Assembly (NCBI GenBank): GCA_030616425.1
Contig: JAUWXJ010000095.1
Location: forward strand, 1-8,673
Length of the DNA stretch: 8,673 bases
Reading direction: 5' to 3'
DNA from: Desulfobacterales bacterium
GTDB taxonomy: Bacteria; Desulfobacterota; Desulfobacteria; Desulfobacterales; C00003060
The notes below the pieces were generated by a model. The model worked only from the letters and a program-made list of their open reading frames with translations, was not told where the DNA came from and ran no database searches. A program made the translations under genes and the position numbers. Position 1 is the first letter of the stretch; each line of letters opens with the position of its first letter. Positions 1-6,378 of the stretch are shown here, one piece after another.

Positions 1-128
1 TGACCACTGAGGGCCAGGAGTCCGTGATAGAAAGAGGAAGATCTGCAGGAGCCGCGGGCTGGCTGCTGAAGCCCTTTCAGCCCGAACAGCTCCTGTGGGC
101 TGTCAAAAAAGTTGTGTGGCCAAAATGA
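1..128 (+). CDS. cheY: CheY-like receiver domain protein, C-terminal end only (gene continues upstream)
   Basis: Reading from base 3 there is an open frame of 41 codons ending in TGA at 126-128. It has no start in the window, so it is the tail of a gene that begins upstream. The peptide begins TTEGQE and ends with GWLLKPFQPEQLL followed by a short basic helix. This matches the end of a single-domain receiver: the conserved Thr/Ser after strand 4, the invariant Lys of the KPF turn after strand 5, and helix 5. Ending a few residues after helix 5 suggests a stand-alone CheY, which would be phosphorylated by the CheA encoded next and act on the flagellar motor. The aspartate phosphoacceptor lies outside the window and cannot be checked. 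A C-terminal receiver of a larger protein is also possible. The stop overlaps the cheA start (ATGA), suggesting translational coupling. Confidence 0.8.
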   Translation, partial: TTEGQESVIERGRSAGAAGWLLKPFQPEQLLWAVKKVVWPK

Positions 129-2290
129 GCGAACAAGACGAAACCTTACAGATTTTTTTCTCTGAGACAGATGAACTGCTCAGGCTGGCAGAGGAGAGCC
201 TTCTGGCACTTGAGTCCACACCGGAATCGGAATCAGACATAGAACAGCTCTTCAGGTCGGTTCATACCCTGAAGAGTGGTGCGGCCATGGTGGGATTTAT
301 GGGTATTTCAGACTACTCCCACCTTCTTGAAAACCTGCTGGAACGCCTTAGAACCCGCAAGTTGGCCGTTACCAAGAACCTTATCACCTTTCTTCTCGAC
401 TCAATTGACTTTATTCGGTCTATGGTTGACAGTGTATCTCAGGGTGAAGCCGAAGCAGACCCGAAGGTTCTTGATGAACAAAAAGGTCAGATAAAACGAT
501 ATTTGGGGATAGAGGGTATAAGCTCACCTGAACAGGAACCTGAGCCACCAGCCAAAGAAGCTCCCGGGGAAGCTGTTGAAGAATTCAGGTTCTACAAGAT
601 CGATCTCAAGTTCGAAAAGCACCTTTTCTATTCCGGCCAGGATCCACTCCTAATATTGTCGGGCCTTTCGGAATTTGGGGAGTTTGTCCAAGTGGTGCCC
701 GACCTTTCCGAACTTCCGGATTTTGAAAACTTCTCCATGTATGATCTTTATATATCCTGGCAGATTATTATTAAGACCACGGCGTCTTACAAGGATCTTG
801 AAGATGTTTTTATGTTCGTCAAGGATGACAATGACATTCACATTGAAGATGTTACCAAGCGCTACAGGGAAGGTGTTGATATAGAACTTGCTGACAAGAA
901 ACTCGGTGAAGTGCTCTTGGAAGAGAGCAGGATCACGGAGGAAGTATTGACGGATGCCCTGAAGAAACAAAAGATGCTGGGAGAGATCTTAGTAGAAGAT
1001 GGAAAGGTTGACCGCGAAGATATTGAGAAGGCTGTGGCCTCGCAGGCAGAGAGTCGCACGGTTTATCGCAAAACAACCATCCGGGTTGATGTGGAAAAGA
1101 TTAACGTGCTGGTAAATCTGGGTGAAGAAATGGGGATTGGACTGTCCAAGGTGCAATCACTTTTTGAAAAACATACCGACTCCGCGAAAATGGAAATCAC
1201 GGAAGAGTTGGAAAATATCCTTAAGGTGAATCAAGAGTTTCAGGAGCGAGTGGCTGGGGTTCGAATGTTTCCTTTAGAAGGAACCTTTCGCAGATTCCAA
1301 CGCATGGCGAGGGATCTTGCTATTCAGCAAAACAAACAGATCAAGGTGATCTTAACGGGAATTGACACTGAATTGGACAAAGAGGTGATTGAACATGTTA
1401 CAGACCCCCTCAAACACCTTGTCCGAAATTGTGTTGATCATGGCATAGAGACTCCAGAAGAGAGAGAGGCAAAGGGAAAACCGCCCACAGGGACCATCGA
1501 ACTCAAGGCGTATCAGAGAGGAGGAAGGATCTTTGTTGAAATCCGTGAAGACGGAAAAGGGATCGATTTGGCTGGGATCCGGCAGAGGGCACTTGAGAAG
1601 GGCTGGGTTGAGCCGGATCAAGAGCTGAGCAGGGAGGCATTGCTGGATTTTATCTTTAGGCCTGGATTTTCCACGGCTTCGCAAGTTACGGAACTTTCCG
1701 GCAGAGGGGTTGGAATGGATGTGGTAAAGACACAGCTTGATCAACTCGGAGGCACCATAGATGTACGTACTGAAAAGGATAAGGGGACTACCTTTATCTT
1801 ATGCCTGCCCCTAACATCTGCCCTAATGGAGGTCTTGCATGTAATGGTGCAAGGCACTTCATATTTAGTGCCGGTCCAGGCTGTTGTTGGAACGGAAAGA
1901 TTCGACGAAGGTCTCGTCAAGGGCATTGGAGCCAAGGAGAGGCTGTACCCATTTCGAGGTGATTATCTTCCCCTTGTAGATATAACCAAAATCTTTAATA
2001 TTGATGGTACACCTTCTGGAGATGGTAACAGTACCATCCTAATCTTTGTGGATACAGGTAGAAAAGCCTTTGGTATACCTGCAGACGAACTCTTGGAATC
2101 GCAACAGATTATTGTCAAGACCCTGGAGACAAACTATCGTAGCGTCAAGGGGATTATCGGTGCCACCATATTGGGGGATGGTTCGGTGTCACTTGTCTTG
2201 GATCTTTTGGGACTGGAGGAAATATTTTTCAAGAATTCCTTTAAAGGAGACGTAGACCATGAGGGTGAAGAAAAGGGCGAATCGGGCTAA
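125..2290 (+). CDS. cheA: Chemotaxis histidine kinase CheA with an inserted pair of LGE-type repeats
   Basis: Cytoplasmic CheA, 721 residues from the ATG at 125, which overlaps the preceding stop as ATGA. A GTG at 95 would add ten residues that are not CheA-like, so it was not chosen. Domains in order: Hpt (about 1-120) with phosphorylatable His47 in HTLKSGA; an alpha/beta segment (about 153-245) of the P2-like type seen in many CheAs; two LGE repeats (259-307); dimerisation helices (about 315-385); the ATPase with N-box HLVRNCVDHG (432-440, Asn435), EDGKG (about 475-479), GFSTA (514-518) and GRGVGMDVV (526-534); and a CheW-like P5 domain (about 561-701). All catalytic motifs look intact. It takes its input from the MCP through CheW and passes phosphate to CheY and CheB. 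There is no attached receiver, unlike hybrid kinases such as WspE. The last 32 bases also encode the start of the cytochrome. Confidence 0.96.
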   Translation: MSEQDETLQIFFSETDELLRLAEESLLALESTPESESDIEQLFRSVHTLKSGAAMVGFMGISDYSHLLENLLERLRTRKLAVTKNLITFLLDSIDFIRSMVDSVSQGEAEADPKVLDEQKGQIKRYLGIEGISSPEQEPEPPAKEAPGEAVEEFRFYKIDLKFEKHLFYSGQDPLLILSGLSEFGEFVQVVPDLSELPDFENFSMYDLYISWQIIIKTTASYKDLEDVFMFVKDDNDIHIEDVTKRYREGVDIELADKKLGEVLLEESRITEEVLTDALKKQKMLGEILVEDGKVDREDIEKAVASQAESRTVYRKTTIRVDVEKINVLVNLGEEMGIGLSKVQSLFEKHTDSAKMEITEELENILKVNQEFQERVAGVRMFPLEGTFRRFQRMARDLAIQQNKQIKVILTGIDTELDKEVIEHVTDPLKHLVRNCVDHGIETPEEREAKGKPPTGTIELKAYQRGGRIFVEIREDGKGIDLAGIRQRALEKGWVEPDQELSREALLDFIFRPGFSTASQVTELSGRGVGMDVVKTQLDQLGGTIDVRTEKDKGTTFILCLPLTSALMEVLHVMVQGTSYLVPVQAVVGTERFDEGLVKGIGAKERLYPFRGDYLPLVDITKIFNIDGTPSGDGNSTILIFVDTGRKAFGIPADELLESQQIIVKTLETNYRSVKGIIGATILGDGSVSLVLDLLGLEEIFFKNSFKGDVDHEGEEKGESG
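899..1045 (+). repeat. Two tandem 24-residue LGE-type repeats inside CheA (MshEN-like)
   Basis: CheA residues 259-282 and 284-307 align without gaps. Both have LGE(V/I)L(L/V)E at the start, a polar/hydrophobic pattern in the middle and a Gln at the last position, with one Lys between them. The pattern resembles the duplicated motif of the GspE/MshE N-terminal (MshEN) domain, which binds c-di-GMP in MshE-type ATPases. In MshEN the two 24-residue motifs are separated by five residues and begin with Arg. Here the spacer is one residue and the first positions are Lys and Met, so nucleotide binding is uncertain. The segment joins the P2-like region to the dimerisation helices and may only be a structural linker. 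Confidence 0.75.
2244..2249 (+). promoter_or_regulatory. Ribosome binding site for the cytochrome gene, inside the end of cheA
   Basis: AAGGAG lies nine bases before the ATG at 2259, within cheA coding sequence. It supports the 2259 start and hence the unusual 32-base overlap. The next in-frame Met (residue 69) would remove the signal peptide and the first heme site. Confidence 0.8.
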
Positions 2291-2741
2291 GGGGTTGGTT
2301 TACCTGATATTTTTAATTCTTGTATGCACCCCGGTGTGGGCAAAGGATCCCAAATCAAAAACCTATGTGGGTTCTGAGGCCTGTATAGATTGCCATGAAG
2401 TCGAATATGAAAACTTTAAGACCTTTGCCAAGAAGGCCCACTCTTATGAAAGCATCAAGGCCATGAAAAAGGGCCTCACAGAGACAGAGTTTCGCAAGTG
2501 CTTCGAGTGTCACACTACTGGATACAAAAAACCGGGTGGGTTCGTCTCCGAAGAGAAGACACCCCATCTCAAGGATGCTGGTTGCGAGGTCTGCCATGGC
2601 CCGGGGAGTCTTCATGCTGAGACCGGGGAACCGGAAGACATCAAGGGAGACCTGACGGCAAAGGATTGCGAGGTCTGCCATAGTGCAGAACGGGTGGCGG
2701 CATTTGATTACAAACCTCTGGTCTACGGGGGTGCCCATTAA
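2259..2741 (+). CDS. Exported tetraheme cytochrome c, c554-like family
   Basis: A 160-residue protein with a basic N-terminus, a hydrophobic core (about 12-27) and a likely signal peptidase I site after Ala28 (VWA-KD). The mature part should therefore be periplasmic. Four CxxCH heme c attachment motifs are present: CIDCH (42-46), CFECH (81-85), CEVCH (109-113) and CEVCH (137-141). The TTGY..PGGF stretch and the GCEVCHGPGSLH block are typical of c554-type multiheme cytochromes. His61, His103 and His119 are candidate distal ligands, and the protein ends in His160. No catalytic domain is visible, so it is probably an electron carrier or a redox partner. The gene sits between cheA and the MCP, overlaps cheA by 32 bases and ends 17 bases before the MCP, so it is almost certainly co-transcribed with them. 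A role with the heme-bearing receptor is inferred. Cys23 in the signal does not form a good lipobox. Confidence 0.92.
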   Translation: MRVKKRANRAKGLVYLIFLILVCTPVWAKDPKSKTYVGSEACIDCHEVEYENFKTFAKKAHSYESIKAMKKGLTETEFRKCFECHTTGYKKPGGFVSEEKTPHLKDAGCEVCHGPGSLHAETGEPEDIKGDLTAKDCEVCHSAERVAAFDYKPLVYGGAH

Positions 2742-2746
2742 CTGGT

Positions 2747-2756
2747 GGAGGTGAGG
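2747..2756 (+). promoter_or_regulatory. Strong ribosome binding site for the MCP gene
   Basis: GGAGGTGAGG lies in the 17-base gap before the MCP ATG at 2759. It has near-perfect complementarity to the 16S rRNA tail and is the strongest, well-placed such site in the window. It fixes the start and suggests the receptor is translated more strongly than its neighbours. Confidence 0.8.
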
Positions 2757-2758
2757 TC

Positions 2759-5071
2759 ATGATAGACTGGATTGATACACTGCTGAAGAAAACCGGACTT
2801 CGCGCCAAGATCCTTGTAGCAACGATCACGGTGGTCGGGGGATTTACAGGGGTATTCCTTTATCAAACCCTGTCTTTTCACACTAAGAGTGCCTTGGACC
2901 AGGTGGCAGAATCGAGCCAGAGCCTACTCGAAAACACGTACAGCGCCATCAAACATCCTATGTCAGTTGGAGACAGCAAGACGGTTGAGGCTCAGCTGAA
3001 GGACATCAAGGAACACATGGAAGGCGTTGAGGTCTATATATCCGACTTCCGCGAGACGCTTATCTATGCCTCAGAAGAAGACCGAATTCACAATAACATT
3101 ATGCAGTATTTGTGGGAAAAAGAGACCCAGCAGGCCCTTGCTGATGTATTACGCTCGGGATTATCGCCTGAAAAATCCTTTGAGGAAACTAGGGACCAGG
3201 ATGCTTTCTTGGTCACAATAAAGCCCCTTTTGAATGAAAGCACCTGTCATCACTGCCATGGGGCGAGTCAGAAAGTCCTGGGGGCCATGATTGTCAAACA
3301 TCCTGTAAAAGAGGTTTATGCCTCTCTGGCTTCAACTAGAAATCGCTTAATCATCTTTTCTGTTGTGGAGATCATTGGGATCATACTTCTTATCAACTTT
3401 CTGTTCAATCGACTGGTAACCCGCCGCATTCACGCATTGGCAGAAAAGTCGGGCCAGGTCTCAGCCGGAGATATCACTGTTGAGGTCCATGATGATCATC
3501 AAGACTCCATTGGGTGGTTGACAGGGAATTTTAACCAGATGATCAGAAACATCCGTGATCGTATGGAATATGCCAATAGTCTGAAGCTAGGCATCTCAGA
3601 GCCCTTCTTTATGGTCGATCGTGATATGAACGTGACGTACATAAATGATGCCGCTGCCAAAGTTGCGGGTGTTCGACCTGAAGATGTTGAGGGCAAGAAA
3701 ACCTGTGAAGAGGTATTTCAGAGCGATGTGTGCCATACGGCGTGCCCCATAAAAAAGTCAATGGAAACCGGAGAGGCCACCGTTGGTCAAAAGGTTATCA
3801 CGAAAGACGCTGCAGGGAAGGAGATTCCTATTATGGTAAGTGGCGCTGCCCTGAAGGACTCTGATGGCAAGATCCTTGGCGGGTTTGAACTTATGCGTAA
3901 TATCTCCAAAGAAGTTGAAGCAGAATCGGCGTTAAAAGATTCTTTTCTCATGGAAGAAGAAGCAAAGGAGAAATTACAGGGCAGAGTCGAAAACCTTTCC
4001 GACATCTTGAAACAGGTTGCCGAGGGGGACCTCACGGTGAGGGCTGAAATTAGTGGTGAAGATGATGCAATGGATCAGCTGGTTCAGAGGACCAACGAAA
4101 CCCTTGACCATATGAAGGAACTCATTGGCGAGACCAAAAAATCCGCCCTTACAGTGATCAGCGGGGTCCGGCACATGTCTGAAGGAAACCAGGAACTTTC
4201 GCAGCGCACACAACAACAGGCCGCTACTGTGGAAGAGACGAGCGCAACCGTAGAACAACTCGTATCCAATATTAACCAGAACGCCACGAATACCCAGCGG
4301 GCCGATAGCCTTTCAAAGGAGGCAGTGACCGTGGCCGTGGAGGGTGGAGAGACAGTTGAAAGAACAACCCAGGCCATGAACGACATATCAGAAGGTAGCC
4401 GCAAGATCGTTGAGATGATGGATTTGATCAACGAAATAACCTTTCAGACCAATCTTCTTTCGATCAATGCTGCCGTGGAAGCAGCACGGGCCGGAGAACA
4501 GGGGCGGGGGTTTGCTGTTGTTGCCAATGAAGTGCGGGGTCTTGCAAAGAGAAGCTCAGAAGCGGCCAAGGATATTCAAGCTCTTGTCCGCAATATCATG
4601 GATCAGGTTGATACAGGTAAGGAGTCGGTCGGCCAGCTGGAAGACGGATTCAAGAAAATTATCCAGACCATTAAACAGGTTTCAGATGCTCTTGGTGAGA
4701 TATCCTCAGCCACCCAGGAAAGCTCGCGAGGTATTGATCAAATCGGGCAGGGCGTGGAGGAGATGAGTGATGTGACTGAACATAATGCAACATTAGTGGA
4801 GGAACTGGCAGGTGCTACGGAACAACTGAATGAAAAAGCGGGCTTGCTACAACGTATGACTGAGCAGTTCACATTGGGTGATGAGGGCGATATCGAGGTT
4901 GAAGAGCTGAGTTTCAAGAAAAGCATCCCGGTTTCAAGGAAAGAGAGGCGAGGGACCAAACCGCCTACGACAAAATCCTTACGCGAGGAATTGGCTACTC
5001 AGCGCCCGGTTGAAGAGAAGACAGAAGACTTGATAGAAAAAGAGTTGGATGAGGGGTTTGAGGAATTCTAA
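2759..5071 (+). CDS. Methyl-accepting chemotaxis protein with periplasmic c-type heme motif, PAS and two HAMP domains
   Basis: Inner-membrane chemoreceptor of 770 residues. TM1 is about 17-37 and TM2 about 197-217, enclosing a periplasmic Cache/PAS-like sensor of about 160 residues that carries CHHCH (163-167), followed by KVLGAMIV. HAMP 1 is about 218-270. A PAS domain (about 272-385) has Cys316, Cys325 and Cys329 in C-x8-C-x3-C spacing. HAMP 2 is about 404-456. The signalling hairpin (about 457-705) has the highly conserved tip around 557-600 (FQTN, NAAVEAARAGEQGRGFAVVA). The spacing from LSQRT (480) to FQTN matches E. coli Tsr as I recall it, suggesting the 36H class. Candidate methylation sites are Gln486, Glu493 and Glu682. 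A flexible acidic linker (about 707-765) ends in GFEEF (766-770), a possible CheR/CheB tether. It resembles heme-c receptors such as DcrA of Desulfovibrio; the ligand is unknown. The stop overlaps the cheW start by one base (TAATG). Confidence 0.95.
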   Translation: MIDWIDTLLKKTGLRAKILVATITVVGGFTGVFLYQTLSFHTKSALDQVAESSQSLLENTYSAIKHPMSVGDSKTVEAQLKDIKEHMEGVEVYISDFRETLIYASEEDRIHNNIMQYLWEKETQQALADVLRSGLSPEKSFEETRDQDAFLVTIKPLLNESTCHHCHGASQKVLGAMIVKHPVKEVYASLASTRNRLIIFSVVEIIGIILLINFLFNRLVTRRIHALAEKSGQVSAGDITVEVHDDHQDSIGWLTGNFNQMIRNIRDRMEYANSLKLGISEPFFMVDRDMNVTYINDAAAKVAGVRPEDVEGKKTCEEVFQSDVCHTACPIKKSMETGEATVGQKVITKDAAGKEIPIMVSGAALKDSDGKILGGFELMRNISKEVEAESALKDSFLMEEEAKEKLQGRVENLSDILKQVAEGDLTVRAEISGEDDAMDQLVQRTNETLDHMKELIGETKKSALTVISGVRHMSEGNQELSQRTQQQAATVEETSATVEQLVSNINQNATNTQRADSLSKEAVTVAVEGGETVERTTQAMNDISEGSRKIVEMMDLINEITFQTNLLSINAAVEAARAGEQGRGFAVVANEVRGLAKRSSEAAKDIQALVRNIMDQVDTGKESVGQLEDGFKKIIQTIKQVSDALGEISSATQESSRGIDQIGQGVEEMSDVTEHNATLVEELAGATEQLNEKAGLLQRMTEQFTLGDEGDIEVEELSFKKSIPVSRKERRGTKPPTTKSLREELATQRPVEEKTEDLIEKELDEGFEEF
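3245..3259 (+). other. c-type heme attachment motif (CHHCH) in the MCP periplasmic sensor
   Basis: MCP residues 163-167 read CHHCH, in the periplasmic loop between the two membrane helices, where cytochrome c maturation takes place. His167 would be the proximal ligand. His66 or Met68, in KHPMSVGD near the start of the loop, are possible distal ligands by analogy with the Geobacter heme sensor domains GSU0582 and GSU0935. The motif is seen; heme loading is inferred. Confidence 0.8.
3704..3745 (+). other. Cysteine cluster C-x8-C-x3-C in the MCP cytoplasmic PAS domain
   Basis: MCP residues 316-329 hold Cys316, Cys325 and Cys329, with His326 beside the second Cys and Pro330 after the third. Similar cysteine-rich PAS domains occur in sensor kinases of anaerobes. 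A metal or Fe-S site, or a thiol switch, is possible, but three Cys plus one His is only suggestive. Confidence 0.6.
5054..5068 (+). other. Possible CheR/CheB tether pentapeptide GFEEF at the MCP C-terminus
   Basis: The last five residues (766-770) fit the tether pattern of two aromatic residues separated by two others, as in the E. coli NWETF tail. They follow a linker of about 60 acidic and proline-containing residues after the signalling hairpin. The GAGGA of the cheW ribosome binding site lies in these same codons. Confidence 0.65.
5060..5064 (+). promoter_or_regulatory. Ribosome binding site for cheW within the MCP tail
   Basis: GAGGA lies six bases before the cheW ATG at 5071. Together with the TAATG stop-start overlap it points to re-initiation after the MCP. 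Confidence 0.6.
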
Positions 5072-5523
5072 TGTCTGAAATTGAGCAATATGTCATCTTT
5101 TTACTGAATGAGCAAATATACGGCATTGAAATCCTCAAGCTAAAAGAGGTCGTCAGTTATCGGAAGGCCACGCCCCTTCCCAATATGAGAGGGTTTATTA
5201 AGGGGATCATCAATCTGAGGGGGGTTATTCTGCCCGTATTTGATTTGAGAGAAAAGTTTAATCTTCCGGAAACCACTTACACCCCTTTCCACAGTATCAT
5301 GGTGATGGAGATATCGGGAAGAGTTATGGGGGTTATCGTAGATGAGATCTCGGACGTGGTGGAACTCTTTCCCGAGGAAGTTCAAGCTACTTCCAATCTT
5401 CCTCCCGGTGTGCAAGCCGAATATATCAAAGGCATTGGAAAAAAAGAATACGAGCTTATCATCCTGTTGGATGTAGATCGACTCTTGAGTCCAGAGGAGC
5501 TCGAAATCCTGGATGCTACCTGA
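5071..5523 (+). CDS. cheW: CheW coupling protein
   Basis: A single-domain cytoplasmic adaptor of 150 residues, the usual CheW length. It bridges the MCP signalling tip and the P5 domain of CheA in the receptor array. The sequence starts with the QYVIFLLNEQIYGIEI strand pair. It contains the hallmark GIINLRGVILPVFDLR block (45-60), a second beta barrel half (about 74-135) with IMVMEISGRVMGVIVDEISDVV, and a final ILLDVDRLL strand. No extra domains or missing blocks are seen. It starts with ATG overlapping the MCP stop by one base, which should keep receptor and adaptor production linked. Eighteen bases separate it from cheR. It is the only separate cheW in the window. Confidence 0.96.
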   Translation: MSEIEQYVIFLLNEQIYGIEILKLKEVVSYRKATPLPNMRGFIKGIINLRGVILPVFDLREKFNLPETTYTPFHSIMVMEISGRVMGVIVDEISDVVELFPEEVQATSNLPPGVQAEYIKGIGKKEYELIILLDVDRLLSPEELEILDAT

Positions 5524-5541
5524 TGAACACAGAGTGCTTTT

Positions 5542-6375
5542 ATGGTACCCAGCCTGTCGCAAGAAGAATTTGAGCTATTCAGACATCTCATCAAAAAGCA
5601 TGTCGGCATCTCGTTTTCTCGTACAAAGATGGCGACTTTACAACGGAAGTTGGCCTCCAGACTGAGTCATCTAGGATTAGACTCATATCATGCATATTAT
5701 CAATACTTGCTCCGTAACAAAGAAGGGGGATGGGAATTACGGCAACTTATCAACACGATTACAGTCGACCAAACCGCATTTTTTAGGCACGCCAAACAGT
5801 TTGAACTTCTGACCAACATCGTATTCCCTCAAATTGCAACACAGAAAAAGACTACCAAGAAGCTGCGTATATGGTCCGCCGGATGCGCCACAGGCGAGGA
5901 AGCCTACAGTATTGCTATGGTGGTAAACGAGAATTTTGAAAAAGGGGGCAGCTGGGACATTAAGATCTTGGCAACTGATATCGATACAGAGGACCTTAAA
6001 TTTGCCTATAAGGGTCTATATGCGAGGAACTGTGTCGAACCGGTTCCCTCAGAGTATCTCAAAAGATATTTCAAGAAGGGGATAGGAAACGATGCGGGAT
6101 TCTACTTGGTCAGAAAAGCCTTAAGAAAGAACATATTGTTTCGGAGACTCAATTTTATGCGCAGTAGATCCCCTTTCAAGAGCCCTGTTGATATTATTTT
6201 CTGCCGGAACGTAATGATATATTTTGATGCAGAGATCAAAAAAAAACTCGTCGATAGCTTCTTCCACATTTTAGAGCGAGATGGATTCCTGTGCCTGGGA
6301 GCTTCCGAATCTTTGATCGGCATCGACGAACGTTTTTCCTTGGTAGGCCATTCCACCTATCAAAAGAAAGGATAG
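5542..6375 (+). CDS. cheR: CheR, SAM-dependent chemoreceptor glutamate methyltransferase
   Basis: A 277-residue cytoplasmic enzyme that methylates receptor glutamates during adaptation. The N-terminal helical domain (about 1-75) starts with SLSQEEFELFRHLI. The catalytic domain has TVDQTAFFR (74-82), SAM-binding WSAGCATGEEAYS (111-123), ATDID (144-148) and DIIFCRNVMIYFD (217-229). The TVDQT stretch has Asp76 where E. coli has Asn. A beta-subdomain loop GIGNDAG (180-186) has the same length as the GTGPHEG loop I recall from E. coli CheR, a trait linked to binding of a C-terminal receptor pentapeptide; the MCP here ends in GFEEF. The ATG at 5542 has only a weak AGAG-like site upstream, and no earlier in-frame start is plausible. 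The start probably relies on coupling to cheW. Confidence 0.96.
   Translation: MVPSLSQEEFELFRHLIKKHVGISFSRTKMATLQRKLASRLSHLGLDSYHAYYQYLLRNKEGGWELRQLINTITVDQTAFFRHAKQFELLTNIVFPQIATQKKTTKKLRIWSAGCATGEEAYSIAMVVNENFEKGGSWDIKILATDIDTEDLKFAYKGLYARNCVEPVPSEYLKRYFKKGIGNDAGFYLVRKALRKNILFRRLNFMRSRSPFKSPVDIIFCRNVMIYFDAEIKKKLVDSFFHILERDGFLCLGASESLIGIDERFSLVGHSTYQKKG
6367..6372 (+). promoter_or_regulatory. Likely ribosome binding site for cheD at the end of cheR
   Basis: AAAGGA ends six bases before the GTG at 6379. A better-looking AGGAGGTG (6374-6381) overlaps the GTG itself and is too close to serve it. No in-frame ATG, GTG or TTG follows at normal spacing; the next in-frame ATG is at 6421. Confidence 0.45.
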
Positions 6376-6378
6376 GAG

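Noticed and set aside
95..124. Earlier GTG start for cheA adding ten residues
   Set aside because: The extra residues are the CheY tail read in another frame and do not resemble a CheA N-terminus. The ATG at 125 overlaps the cheY stop in the usual coupled way, and Hpt similarity begins there.
2259..2345. Cytochrome as a lipoprotein through Cys23
   Set aside because: The residues before Cys23 (Leu-Ile-Leu-Val) do not form a lipobox because the -1 position is not Gly, Ala or Ser. A standard signal peptidase I site follows at Ala28.
5523..5573. Short frame starting ATG at the cheW stop
   Set aside because: It is only 16 codons, out of frame with cheR and has no ribosome binding site. It could at most act in coupling, and nothing in the sequence supports that.
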